Assembly (NCBI RefSeq): GCF_019599145.1 | Contig: NZ_CP080647.1 | Coordinates: forward strand, 8,680,001 to 8,744,000 | From: Streptomyces akebiae | GTDB lineage: Bacteria; Actinomycetota; Actinomycetes; Streptomycetales; Streptomycetaceae | Direction of reading: 5' to 3' | Length of the DNA stretch: 64,000 nt | Shown here: positions 32,274-40,897 of the stretch, one piece after another | Layout of the letters: each line of letters starts with the position of its first letter | How positions within the stretch are numbered: the stretch's first letter is position 1 | Made by a program: the position numbers and the translations under genes | The notes under the pieces: model-generated | Database searches by the model: none | What the model saw: the letters and a program-made list of their open reading frames with translations, nothing else | What the model was told of the DNA's origin: nothing

Positions 32274-33443
32274 ATGTCCAAGACTGCTTACGTCCGTACG
32301 AAACCGCATCTCAACATCGGCACGATGGGTCACGTCGACCACGGCAAGACCACCCTGACCGCCGCCATCACCAAGGTCCTCGCCGAGCGCGGGGCCGGCA
32401 CCTTCGTCCCGTTCGACCGCATCGACCGCGCCCCGGAGGAGGCGGCGCGTGGCATCACCATCAACATCGCGCACGTCGAGTACGAGACCGACACCCGGCA
32501 CTACGCGCACGTCGACATGCCCGGCCACGCCGACTACGTCAAGAACATGGTCACCGGTGCCGCGCAGCTCGACGGGGCGATCCTCGTCGTCTCCGCGCTC
32601 GACGGGATCATGCCGCAGACCGCCGAGCACGTGCTGCTCGCCCGGCAGGTGGGCGTCGACCACATCGTCGTCGCCCTCAACAAGGCCGACGCCGGGGACG
32701 AGGAGCTCACCGACCTCGTCGAGCTGGAGGTCCGCGACCTGCTCTCCGCGCACGGCTACGGCGGTGACTCCGTACCCGTCGTCCGGGTCTCCGGGCTGAA
32801 GGCGCTCGAAGGGGACCCGCGGTGGACGGCGTCCATCGACGCGCTGCTGGACGCCGTGGACACCTACGTCCCGATGCCGGAGCGGTACCTGGACGCGCCG
32901 TTCCTGTTGTCCGTCGAGAACGTCCTGACGATCACCGGGCGCGGGACCGTCGTCACCGGGGCCGTCGAGCGGGGCACGATCCGGGTGGGCGACCGCGTCG
33001 AGGTGCTGGGCGCCGGGATCGAGACCGTCGTCACCGGCGTCGAGACCTTCGGCAAGCCCATGGAGGAGGCCCAGGCCGGGGACAACGTGGCGCTGCTGCT
33101 GCGGGGGGTGGGACGGGACGCCGTCCGACGCGGGCATGTCGTGGCCGCGCCCGGCAGCGTCGTGCCCAGGCGGCACTTCACCGCGCAGGTGTATGTGCTG
33201 TCGGCCCGGGAGGGAGGTCGCACGACCCCGGTGTCCAGCGGGTACCGGCCCCAGTTCTACATCCGTACGGCGGACGTGGTGGGGGACATCGACCTCGGTG
33301 AGGCCGCCGTCGCCCGGCCGGGGGACCGGGTCACGATGAGCGTGGAGCTGGGCCGGGAGGTTCCGTTGGAGCCGGGGCTCGGGTTCGCCATCCGTGAGGG
33401 CGGCCGGACCGTGGGGGCGGGGACCGTGACGGCCGTTCAGTAG
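32274..33443 (+). CDS. tuf3: Elongation factor Tu, tuf3-type paralogue
   Basis: 389-residue EF-Tu that delivers aminoacyl-tRNA to the ribosome as a GTP complex. G motifs: GHVDHGKT (19-26), DxxGH as DMPGH (81-85), NKAD (136-139), SGL (173-175). Domains 2 and 3 follow ([47 protein letters not shown]). It departs from housekeeping EF-Tu at otherwise near-invariant places: DCPGH is DMPGH, SAL is SGL, and the effector-side TSHVEY is IAHVEY. It stands alone, not in the str operon. In S. coelicolor a divergent tuf3 exists besides tuf1 and is linked to stress or stringent conditions (from memory). Confidence 0.93.
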   Translation: MSKTAYVRTKPHLNIGTMGHVDHGKTTLTAAITKVLAERGAGTFVPFDRIDRAPEEAARGITINIAHVEYETDTRHYAHVDMPGHADYVKNMVTGAAQLDGAILVVSALDGIMPQTAEHVLLARQVGVDHIVVALNKADAGDEELTDLVELEVRDLLSAHGYGGDSVPVVRVSGLKALEGDPRWTASIDALLDAVDTYVPMPERYLDAPFLLSVENVLTITGRGTVVTGAVERGTIRVGDRVEVLGAGIETVVTGVETFGKPMEEAQAGDNVALLLRGVGRDAVRRGHVVAAPGSVVPRRHFTAQVYVLSAREGGRTTPVSSGYRPQFYIRTADVVGDIDLGEAAVARPGDRVTMSVELGREVPLEPGLGFAIREGGRTVGAGTVTAVQ

Positions 33444-33458
33444 GCGGGTCGCCGCGGG

Positions 33459-33502
33459 CGGGGGACCGCGGGCCGGCTGCCGGCCGGTCGCGCGGTCCCC
33501 CG
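33459..33502 (+). terminator. tuf3 terminator hairpin
   Basis: CGGGGGACCGCG (33459-33470) pairs perfectly with CGCGGTCCCCCG (33491-33502), 16 bases after the stop codon. Confidence 0.7.
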
Positions 33503-33509
33503 TGCCCGT
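33485..33509 (+). repeat. Dispersed GC motif, copy 4
   Basis: GGTCGCGCGGTCCCCCGTGC: diverged member of the motif at 23914, 29073 and 30924; overlaps the right arm of the tuf3 terminator. Confidence 0.4.
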
Positions 33510-33532
33510 CGCGGAGCGTTCCCTGCACCAGA

Positions 33533-34387
33533 ATGGGGATCGTGAACGAAGCCATACCCGTGTCCCGTGCCATCGATCGGGGCACCGCCAAGCTCATGCC
33601 CGACGTCGACCGGGAACGGGCCTGGCTGTTGACCGTGGACGGGGCGCCGCAGTCGTACGTCGATCTGGACGAGCCCACCCACCTGGAGTTCGAGTACGCG
33701 CGGCGGCTCGGGCACGTCCTGGACACGGTGGCGGAGCCGGGGCTGCCGCTCGACGTGGTGCATCTCGGCGGGGGCGCGCTCACCCTGCCCCGGTACGTGG
33801 CCGCCACCCGGCCCGGATCCCGGCAGCGGGTCGTGGAGTACGACAGGGGCCTGCTGGGCCTGGTCGTCGAGCGGCTGCCGCCGCCCGACGACGCGCGGAT
33901 CGCGCTGCACGGGGCGGACGCGCGGGAATGGCTCGAAGCGGCCCCCGCCGACTCCGCGGACGTCCTCGTCGGCGATGTCTTCGGTGGCTCACGGGTCCCG
34001 GCGCATCTGTCGACCGTGGGGTACGCGCGGGCCGTCGAACGGGTGCTGCGCGCGGACGGTGTGTATCTCGCGAACCTGGCCGACGCCGCGCCCTTCGCCT
34101 ATCTGCGGTCCCAACTGGCCACACTGGCAACGGTGTTCCAGGAGCTGGCGCTGATCGCCGAGCCGGCGGTGCTGCGCGGTCGGCGGTTCGGGAACGCCGT
34201 GCTGGTCGCCGCCCATCAGCCGCTCGACATCGCCGTCCTGACCCGGCGGACGGCTGCCGACGCCTTTCCCGCGCGGGTCGAGCACGGTCCGGCGCTGCGC
34301 GCGTTCATCGGCGGTGCCGCGCCCGTGCGCGAGGAGGACGCCGCACCGTCACCCGAGCCGCCCGACGGGGCCTTCGGCATCGGCTGA
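33533..34387 (+). CDS. Spermidine-synthase-like methyltransferase-fold protein
   Basis: 284 residues. VVHLGGGALTLPRYVAATRPG (~residues 67-87) is the nucleotide-binding loop, VVEYDRGLLGLV the acidic loop and ALHGADAREWLEAAPADSADVLVGDVFGG the catalytic Asp loop of spermidine synthase relatives. Lacks the usual N-terminal beta domain and the complete polyamine-binding Tyr/Asp set, so it may be a fused-MFS-type or unrelated transferase rather than a true SpeE. Starts at ATG 33533 (GTG 33542 possible). Ends 39 bases inside the convergent MFS gene. Confidence 0.78.
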   Translation: MGIVNEAIPVSRAIDRGTAKLMPDVDRERAWLLTVDGAPQSYVDLDEPTHLEFEYARRLGHVLDTVAEPGLPLDVVHLGGGALTLPRYVAATRPGSRQRVVEYDRGLLGLVVERLPPPDDARIALHGADAREWLEAAPADSADVLVGDVFGGSRVPAHLSTVGYARAVERVLRADGVYLANLADAAPFAYLRSQLATLATVFQELALIAEPAVLRGRRFGNAVLVAAHQPLDIAVLTRRTAADAFPARVEHGPALRAFIGGAAPVREEDAAPSPEPPDGAFGIG

Positions 34388-35662
34388 ACCGGGCTCGCCG
34401 CCGGCCGCCGGGCCGGCCTGGGCCCGGGCCACCGGCGTGCCGCGCCGGGTCAGGTCGCGTACGTCCCGTACGCACAGCACCGCCGCCGTCGCGACCACGC
34501 ACAGCCCGGCGCAGCCCCACAGGGCCGCCGTACGTCCGAAGGCACTCTCCGCCGGGCCCGCCAGGGCGGCGGCGAGCGGCACCATGGCCACCGAGCCGAA
34601 CCAGTCGTACGCGGAGACCCGGGACAGCTTGTCCTCGGGGATCTCCTGGTGCAGCGCGGTCATCCAGGAGACGCCGAAGACCTCGATCGACAGACCGCTG
34701 ACGAACATGGCGAGGCACAGTACGGCGATGGGCACCGGCACGGCCAGCGCGGCGGACGGCAGGGCGAAGGGGAAGACGCACAGGACGCCCACGAGGAGGA
34801 GACGGCGTGGTTTCCAGCGGGCCATGAGCAGTGCTCCGGCGGCATTGCCGGCCCCGAAGAGACCCAGGGCCAGACCCCAGGGGCCCGGTCCGCCCAGGCT
34901 GTCCCGGGCGACCTGCGGGCCGTAGACCGCGTCGGCGGCGACGATGACCGCGTTCACCAGGGAGAACTGGACCACGATCGCCCACAGCCAGGTACGGCCG
35001 GTGAACTCCCGCCAGCCGTCCCGGAGATCCGCGAGCAGTCCGCCGCCCGCCCCGCGCTCGGGTATGTGGCTCACGTCGAGGAAGGCGCGCAGCGCGCCGG
35101 CCAGGGCGAACGCCGCCGCGTCCACCGCGAGCACCCAGCCGGGTCCGATCACCGCGATCAGGGCGCCGCCGAGCGCCGCGCCGCTCATGGTCGCGCCCTG
35201 CGACGCGAAGCGGAACAGCGCGAAGGCCCGGCCCGCCTGCTCGGCGGTCACGGAGGACAGGAGCATGCCCTCGGCGGCCGGGCCGAAGAACGCCTGGCCG
35301 ACGCCGCCGAGCGCGGAGAGCAGCATCATCTGCCACAGACGCGCCTCGCCGGTGAGGACGAGGACGGCGAAGGCGGCCTGGGAGAGACAGTTGAGGACGT
35401 TCGCCGCGACCATCACCCGGTGCCGGGGCAGCCGGTCGGCGATCGCGCCGCCGACCAGCAGGAACAGCACCAGCGGCAGGGTGCGCGCCGCCGCGACCAG
35501 GCCGACGTCCCCGCCGTCGCCGCCCGCCTCCAGGACCGCGAACGCGGCCGCGATGAGGGCGCCGTTGCTGCCCAGGTTGGTGACGACCGCGGCCGTCGTC
35601 AGCAGGGTGTAGTTGCGGCCGGCCCAAGCGGGGCGGCGACGGGGGGCGGCGGGAGTGGTCAC
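34349..35662 (-). CDS. MFS transporter (EntS/MFS_3-like exporter)
   Basis: 437 residues from GTG 35662. Twelve hydrophobic segments; GGAIADRLPRHRVMVAANVL is the loop 2-3 motif of the major facilitator superfamily. YxLLTTAAVVTNLGSN at the start and ALHQEIPEDKLSRVSAYDWF near residue 330 are characteristic of the MFS_3/enterobactin-exporter-like group. Substrate unknown; neighbours give no clue. Charged Ala/Gly/Pro tail overlaps the preceding convergent gene by 39 bases. Confidence 0.88.
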   Translation of the reverse strand: MTTPAAPRRRPAWAGRNYTLLTTAAVVTNLGSNGALIAAAFAVLEAGGDGGDVGLVAAARTLPLVLFLLVGGAIADRLPRHRVMVAANVLNCLSQAAFAVLVLTGEARLWQMMLLSALGGVGQAFFGPAAEGMLLSSVTAEQAGRAFALFRFASQGATMSGAALGGALIAVIGPGWVLAVDAAAFALAGALRAFLDVSHIPERGAGGGLLADLRDGWREFTGRTWLWAIVVQFSLVNAVIVAADAVYGPQVARDSLGGPGPWGLALGLFGAGNAAGALLMARWKPRRLLLVGVLCVFPFALPSAALAVPVPIAVLCLAMFVSGLSIEVFGVSWMTALHQEIPEDKLSRVSAYDWFGSVAMVPLAAALAGPAESAFGRTAALWGCAGLCVVATAAVLCVRDVRDLTRRGTPVARAQAGPAAGGEPGSADAEGPVGRLG

Positions 35663-35834
35663 CCGCCGACTATCGCCGCCCCGGCACCTGCTGCCAAACC
35701 GTTTCCGCACCGGATGCGGCGGGATCGGGCCAGGTGGAGCGCCTCCTGGAGCCGCTCCTGGAGTCGTCCCTGGAGCCGCCCCCTGAGCCGGGCCATGGAG
35801 CAGACGCCGGGCGGGGCGGCCTCGTGGTGCCCGC

Positions 35835-36911
35835 TCAGCCGCCCGTCGGGTCGCCGTACAGCCGTACCGTGCTGAGGATCTTCTGCACCGTGGCGTCCGG
35901 GACCTCCTCCTGGACGTCCTTGGCGCCGCGGAAGGTCCAGGAGACGTAGTCACCGGCCGAGTTCTTGAAGGCGAACGAGGTCGCCTTGCCGTCGGAGTCG
36001 CACTTGTCCTTCTTTGCGACGCCCGTCGAGTACGTGGTCGCGACGCTGCCCTCGACGCCCGACGCAGTGGTGTACGCCTTGGCCTTGCCGATGGTCATCT
36101 TCTTCTTGGAGGCGTCCTTCTGGTCGGTGTAACCGGCGAAGACCCACGATGCCGAGTCGCCACGGGCAATGTCCTCGGTGCTCTTGGCGCCCTGCTGGCC
36201 CTTGGTGCCCACGGCGGCGAGGGAACTCGACTCCTCGTTGCCGTCCTTGTCGTCGTCGGAGGTGCAGTACTTCTCCTTGAGGATGGCGGGCGCCGACATG
36301 ACGATGAAGGGCGACCCGTCGCCCTTCTCGGCGTCCTCGAAGCCGGTGATGGTGTCGGGCGACTGCACCTCCCACTCGGCGGGCACGTCGAAGGCCGTGC
36401 CCCACTTGGGGTTGACGACGACCTTCCATCCCTCGACGGTCGGCTTCGCGCCCGCGTCCTCGCCGCGCGGGTTGTCCTCGGTGCTCTCGGACGCGGTGGG
36501 CGACGGGGATGCCGAGGGAGCCGACTGGGTCTCCGACTTGTCCTTGTCGCCGTCACCGCCGAGCACCAGGAAGCCCGTCACACCGGCCGCCACGACGACG
36601 GCCGTGGCCGCGATGATCGCGATCAGCTTCGTCCGGTTGCCGCCGCCTCCGCCCGGCGGCACCGGCGGGCCCGCGGGGGCCTGCGCGCCCCACTGCGGTT
36701 GCTGCCCGTACTGGGCCTGCTGGCCCGTCGACTGGTATCCGGGCTGCTGGTAGGGGTTCGGCTGCTGGTACCCCTGCTGTTGATATCCCGGCTGTCCCGG
36801 CTGTCCCGGCTGTCCCGGCTGTCCCGACTGGTCGTACCCCGGTTGCTGGTACGGGTTCGGCTGCTGCGGTTGGTGCTCGCCCCCGGGCGGCTGCTGCTGT
36901 CCTGGCCACAT
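35835..36911 (-). CDS. Gln/Pro-rich single-pass membrane protein with extracytoplasmic domain
   Basis: 358 residues from ATG 36911. Residues 1-~100 are low-complexity (PYQQPGYDQSGQPGQPGQPG...), then one transmembrane helix (LIAIIAATAVVVAAGVTGFLVLG), a Ser/Pro/Glu linker, and a C-terminal domain of ~190 residues outside the membrane with WGTAFDVPAEWEVQSPD and SFAFKNSAGDYVSWTFRGAKD. Common Streptomyces architecture with unknown function; the GQP repeats come from a 9-bp DNA tandem repeat. Lone gene, convergent to nothing, divergent from DUF4442. Confidence 0.75.
   Translation of the reverse strand: MWPGQQQPPGGEHQPQQPNPYQQPGYDQSGQPGQPGQPGQPGYQQQGYQQPNPYQQPGYQSTGQQAQYGQQPQWGAQAPAGPPVPPGGGGGNRTKLIAIIAATAVVVAAGVTGFLVLGGDGDKDKSETQSAPSASPSPTASESTEDNPRGEDAGAKPTVEGWKVVVNPKWGTAFDVPAEWEVQSPDTITGFEDAEKGDGSPFIVMSAPAILKEKYCTSDDDKDGNEESSSLAAVGTKGQQGAKSTEDIARGDSASWVFAGYTDQKDASKKKMTIGKAKAYTTASGVEGSVATTYSTGVAKKDKCDSDGKATSFAFKNSAGDYVSWTFRGAKDVQEEVPDATVQKILSTVRLYGDPTGG
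36790..36825. repeat. Four 9-bp tandem repeats encoding GQP
   Basis: Four perfect copies of GGCTGTCCC, read on the minus strand as Gly-Gln-Pro. In-frame and prone to length variation between strains. Confidence 0.8.
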
Positions 36912-37146
36912 GGCTCGTAACCATAGATGTGCCAGGGGGCGGGGTGCCAAGGGAGTCCACGAAGCTGTTTCGCGGTCGGGACGAACGACTCCAAAACGCC
37001 CCGGGCCGAGGGCTTTTGACCCGCCGCCTCTCGGGCCGGCAGGAGGTGAACGGCTCCGCGCGGGGGTGCCGGGTTCTCGGACGCGAACGCCGTTGCCCGG
37101 CGAGCGCCCCTGGTCACCGCTGCCTACTCGTGGGTAACATCGCGCC

Positions 37147-37599
37147 ATGAGCGCAGACCAGATGTCGATCGGCGAGATGCTCGCCGCCACGGTGCCGATG
37201 GCCAGGACCCTGAAGCTGGAGTTCCTGGAGACCAGTCCGGAGAAGGCCGTGGTGGCACTGCCGGACGAGGGCGAGTTCCACAACCATGTCGGCGGTCCGC
37301 ACGCCGGTGCGATGTTCACGCTGGGCGAGACGGCGAGCGGGGCGGTCGTGCTCGCCGCGTTCGGGGACCAGCTCTCCCGCGCCGTGCCGCTCGCGGTCCG
37401 CGCGGAGATCGCGTACAGGAAGCTCGCGATGGGGCCCGTCACGGCCACCGCCACGCTCGGCCGGCCCGCGGCCGAGGTCGTGGCCGAGCTCGACGCCGGA
37501 CAGCGCCCGGAATTCCCCGTGGCCATCGCCATCCAGCGCGCCGACGGGGCCGTGACGGGTGAGATGACGGTCGTCTGGACCCTGCGCCCCAACGCCTGA
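37147..37599 (+). CDS. DUF4442 hotdog-fold thioesterase-like protein
   Basis: 150 residues. Pattern IGEMLAATVPMARTLKLEFLE, NHVGGPHAGAMFTLGETASG and GPVTATATL corresponds to a hotdog fold related to PaaI/YiiD C-terminal domains (DUF4442). These usually hydrolyse acyl-CoA thioesters; the Asn-His/Gly-His region in NHVGGPHAGAMF fits an active site. Lone gene, ATG 37147. Confidence 0.78.
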   Translation: MSADQMSIGEMLAATVPMARTLKLEFLETSPEKAVVALPDEGEFHNHVGGPHAGAMFTLGETASGAVVLAAFGDQLSRAVPLAVRAEIAYRKLAMGPVTATATLGRPAAEVVAELDAGQRPEFPVAIAIQRADGAVTGEMTVVWTLRPNA

Positions 37600-37688
37600 C
37601 CTCGGCGCCCCCGCTCCCGACCCGACGCCTCGGCCCTCGTCGCCCTCCCGCCCCTCAACGGCGCGGCGAGGGCGGCTTGTTCATGTCA

Positions 37689-37717
37689 TTGACACGAGTC
37701 ACCTTCGGCTCTAGTTT
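37689..37717 (+). promoter_or_regulatory. Promoter of the carboxylesterase gene
   Basis: TTGACA (37689-37694) and TAGTTT (37712-37717), 17 bases apart: near consensus for the vegetative sigma factor, ~60 bases before the start codon. Confidence 0.7.
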
Positions 37718-37775
37718 CCCGGCCGACACGCGCACGACGTCCACCACGACGGCCTGCACGAAGGAGTGACGGCTC

Positions 37776-39401
37776 ATGTCAGAAACGGTGTCCCGGCGTT
37801 ACGGAGCTCTTCGCCCAGGACGGCCGGACCGTGGCCCGAGACGGCGGGGCGCGGCGGCGACCTCCCTCGTGGCCGCCCTCGCCACCGCACTCTCCGCCGT
37901 CCTGCTGACCCCCGCACCGGCGCGGGCGGCGACCCCGCAGCCGACGCTCGTCCGTACCGAGGCGGGCTGGGTGCGGGGCGAGACCACCGCCGAGGGGCGG
38001 CAGTTCCGCGGCATCCCCTACGCCCAGCCGCCCGTCGGGGACCTCCGCTGGGCCGAGCCGCGGCCCGTCCTGCCCTGGCAAGGGGTGCGCGAGGCGGCCG
38101 AGTTCGGCGACAGATGTGTGCAGACGGCCAGTTGGGACCCCGGCTACGAGCAGCCGAGCCACACCGAGGACTGTCTGGACCTCAATGTGTACACCCCACC
38201 GGGCAGCGCACGCCGACCGGTCATGGTGTGGCTGCACGGCGGCGGGCTCACCGCGGGCGCGGGCGAGGACGTCGTGCCGGACGCCTTCGCCCGCCGTACC
38301 GGCACCGTCGTCGTGACCGTCAACTACCGCCTCGGCGCGATGGGTTTCCTCGCCACGCCCGACCTCGACGACGAGGCCCGCGACGGCGTCTCCGGCAACT
38401 ACGGGATGCTCGACCAGCAGGCCGCCCTCCATTGGGTCCGGGCCAACATCGGCCGCTTCGGCGGCGATCCGCGTCGGGTCACCGTCGCGGGCGAGTCCGC
38501 CGGTGGCCGCTCGGTGTGCACCCAGCTGGCCTCGCCGACCGCGCGGGGCCTGTTCCGCGCCGGGATCGTGCAGAGCGGCGCGTACGGCGACTGCGCCGCC
38601 CGTACTCGTCAGGCGGCGGTGGACCAGGGCCGGACCTTCCTCGCCCGGCTGGACTGTGCGGACGTGGCCTGCCTGCGCGGCAGGCCGGCCGAGGAGATCC
38701 TCGCCGCTCAGGCGGGCCTGAACTGGGGCCCCGTCGTCGGCGGCGACTTCCTGCCCGTGCAGCCGGCCCAGGCCTACGCCGAGGGGGCGGCGGCCGGCGT
38801 GCCGGTCCTCAACGGCGCCAACCAGGACGAGGGCCGGCTCTTCGCCTTCGCCCGCTTCGACGGGGCCGGCGCGCCGCTCACCGCCGAGCGGTACCCGACC
38901 GTCATGCGCACCGACTTCGGCGACCGCGCCCTGGAGCGCTACCCGCTGTCCGCCCACCCCTCGGCGACCGTCGCGTACGCCACCGCCCAGGGCGACCAGC
39001 GCTTCGCCTGCCCCGCGCTGCGGCTGAACCGGATGCTCGCCGGACGCGGCCCGGTGTACGCGTACGAGTTCGCCGACCGGACCTCCCCGCCCTTCGCCTC
39101 GCTGCGCGACCTGGACGCGGACTTCGACTTCGGCGCGACACATGTCAACGAGGTGCAGTACCTCTTCCGCCACTTCGGCCTGGAGTCACCGCTGAACACC
39201 GAGCAGCGCCGGCTCTCGCGCCAGATGACCGACTACTGGGGCTCCTTCATCCGCGACGGGGTGCCGCGGTCCGCGGGACAGCCCACGATTCCGGCGGGAG
39301 GCGGGAAGATCCTCACGCTCCGCACCGCCGCAGAGGGCGGCAACGCACTGAGCACGGACGTGCACGGTGAGCACCGGTGCGACCTGTGGGACAACCCGTA
39401 G
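37776..39401 (+). CDS. Secreted carboxylesterase type B
   Basis: 541 residues. Twin-Arg-containing basic N-terminus (GPRRRGAAA) then a hydrophobic segment to APARA, cleaved after ~50 residues; Sec or Tat export is possible. Alpha/beta-hydrolase: RFRGIPYAQPPVG-like N-block (QFRGIPYAQPPVG), EDCLDLNVYTP, oxyanion hole WLHGGG, nucleophile GESAGG, and His in THVNEVQYLF. Acts on carboxylic esters outside the cell. Starts at ATG 37776, behind a strong promoter at 37689. Standard length for the family. Confidence 0.92.
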   Translation: MSETVSRRYGALRPGRPDRGPRRRGAAATSLVAALATALSAVLLTPAPARAATPQPTLVRTEAGWVRGETTAEGRQFRGIPYAQPPVGDLRWAEPRPVLPWQGVREAAEFGDRCVQTASWDPGYEQPSHTEDCLDLNVYTPPGSARRPVMVWLHGGGLTAGAGEDVVPDAFARRTGTVVVTVNYRLGAMGFLATPDLDDEARDGVSGNYGMLDQQAALHWVRANIGRFGGDPRRVTVAGESAGGRSVCTQLASPTARGLFRAGIVQSGAYGDCAARTRQAAVDQGRTFLARLDCADVACLRGRPAEEILAAQAGLNWGPVVGGDFLPVQPAQAYAEGAAAGVPVLNGANQDEGRLFAFARFDGAGAPLTAERYPTVMRTDFGDRALERYPLSAHPSATVAYATAQGDQRFACPALRLNRMLAGRGPVYAYEFADRTSPPFASLRDLDADFDFGATHVNEVQYLFRHFGLESPLNTEQRRLSRQMTDYWGSFIRDGVPRSAGQPTIPAGGGKILTLRTAAEGGNALSTDVHGEHRCDLWDNP

Positions 39402-39522
39402 GACTCCGACGCCGTCCGAGTAAGCGGGTAGGCTGCCCCGGCGCGCGCTCCGTCCGGAGTGTGCGCCGGGGGCCTGAGATCCGCCTGATCCACATCATCC
39501 GCCTGCACGGGAGGAACCGGCT

Positions 39523-40173
39523 TTGCACGTCCAGGAGTGGCTCGAAACAGTGCCTCCGCTCAGCATCTACCTGTTGGTGGGGCTGGTCATCGGCCTGGAG
39601 AGCCTGGGCATCCCGCTGCCGGGCGAGATCATCCTGGTCTCCTCCGCGCTGCTCGCGTCCCAGCACGGAGAGATCGACCCGTTCGTCCTCGGGGCCTGTG
39701 CCACCGCCGGCGCGATCATCGGCGACTCCATCGGCTACGCCATCGGCCGCAAGGGCGGACGCCCCCTGCTGGCCAAGCTCAACCGGCGGTTCCCCAAACA
39801 CTTCAGCGAGAGCAACATCGCCGTCGCCGAGCGCTCCTTCGACCGGTGGGGCATGTGGGCCGTCTTCTTCGGCCGCTTCATCGCCCTCCTCCGCATCTTC
39901 GCCGGCCCTCTCGCCGGCGTCCTGCAGATGCCCTACTGGCGCTTCGCCGTCGCCAACGTCCTCGGCGGCATCCTCTGGGCCGGCGGCACCACCGCCGTCA
40001 TCTACTACGTCGGCGTCGTCGCCGAGGCCTGGCTCAAGCGCTTCTCCTGGCTGGGCCTGGTCCTGGCGGTCCTGATCGGCGTCACCTCGATGCTGGTGAT
40101 CAAGCGCAAGGCGAAGAAGGCGGCGGAGAAGGCGGAAGCGGCCGAAGGGGAACTGGTCACCGCCGGGGAGTGA
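39523..40173 (+). CDS. DedA-family membrane protein
   Basis: 216 residues starting at TTG 39523, chosen because GGGAGG precedes it and no ATG or GTG fits the conserved N-terminus. Four to five hydrophobic segments; GLESLGIPLPGEIILVSSALL, GAIIGDSIGYAIGR and FFGRFIALLRIFAGPLAGVL are the DedA signature (Glu and Arg pairs in the re-entrant loops). Involved in membrane potential, envelope integrity or undecaprenyl-phosphate recycling in homologues. Lys/Ala/Glu-rich C-terminal tail. A hairpin follows the stop. Confidence 0.9.
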   Translation: MHVQEWLETVPPLSIYLLVGLVIGLESLGIPLPGEIILVSSALLASQHGEIDPFVLGACATAGAIIGDSIGYAIGRKGGRPLLAKLNRRFPKHFSESNIAVAERSFDRWGMWAVFFGRFIALLRIFAGPLAGVLQMPYWRFAVANVLGGILWAGGTTAVIYYVGVVAEAWLKRFSWLGLVLAVLIGVTSMLVIKRKAKKAAEKAEAAEGELVTAGE

Positions 40174-40175
40174 GG

Positions 40176-40197
40176 CACGCGCCGGGAGGGGCGCGTG
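40176..40197. terminator. Hairpin between convergent dedA and gamma-carbonic anhydrase genes
   Basis: CACGCGCC (40176-40183) pairs with GGCGCGTG (40190-40197), directly after the dedA stop and before the end of the opposing gene. Confidence 0.6.
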
Positions 40198-40224
40198 ACC
40201 GGCCGCGCACCGCCGCGGACGGGT

Positions 40225-40767
40225 CTACGCCCCGTACTCCTCCTGCGCCTCCCGGTGCGCCTTGGCCAACTCCGCGTAGTGCGTCCCGTTCAGCGTCACC
40301 AACTCCCGCTCCTCATCGGTGAGCGGCCGCTTCACCTTCGCCGGCACCCCGGCCACCAGCGACCCGGGCGGCACCCGCATCCCCTGCGGCACCAGGGCCT
40401 GGGCGGCGACCAGCGACCCCGCACCGATCACCGCGCCGTTCAGCACGGTCGCGCCCATCCCGATCAGACAGTCGTCCTCGACGGTCGCCCCGTGCACCAC
40501 CGCGTTGTGCCCGATCGACACCCGCTCGCCGATCGAGACGGGAAAACCGGGATCGACGTGCAGCGTGCAGTTGTCCTGGACGTTGGCGTCCGCGCCGATG
40601 ACGATGGGCTCGAACTCGGCCCGCAGCACCGCCCCGTACCAGACGCTCGCTCCCGGCCGCAGGGTCACGTCGCCGATCACCGTCGACGTGGGGGACACGA
40701 ACGCGGCCTCCTCCACCTCCGGCTTCTTGCCGCGGAACGTCGTGATCAGGGCCCGCTGCCGGTTCAT
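40225..40767 (-). CDS. Gamma-carbonic anhydrase family protein
   Basis: 180 residues, left-handed beta-helix. Hexapeptide turns run through SPTSTVIGDVTLRPGASVWY, IVIGADANVQDNCTLHVD and VSIGHNAVVHGATVEDDCLIGMGA. The three metal His are seen (DNCTLHVD, IGHNAVVH with two). Members are CO2-hydrating enzymes or carnitine-related proteins (CaiE/PaaY-like), and activity varies. C-terminal helix LNGTHYAELAKAHREAQ. ATG 40767. Confidence 0.88.
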   Translation of the reverse strand: MNRQRALITTFRGKKPEVEEAAFVSPTSTVIGDVTLRPGASVWYGAVLRAEFEPIVIGADANVQDNCTLHVDPGFPVSIGERVSIGHNAVVHGATVEDDCLIGMGATVLNGAVIGAGSLVAAQALVPQGMRVPPGSLVAGVPAKVKRPLTDEERELVTLNGTHYAELAKAHREAQEEYGA

Positions 40768-40897
40768 CGCCGCCTCCAGATGCTGGGTGAAGATCAGTCC
40801 TCACCCGCACCGTAAGCCATGGGACGCGCGTCGCGTGGGGTGAAGATCACAGCCGTACGGCGTCCTGCGGGTGCCGCCCGGTGAGTACGGTGAGCGG

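Noticed and set aside
35835..37658. 607-codon version of the Gln/Pro-rich protein, and the 313-codon shadow frames on the plus strand
   Set aside because: The conserved protein begins at the ATG at 36911; the upstream part is the antisense of the DUF4442 gene.
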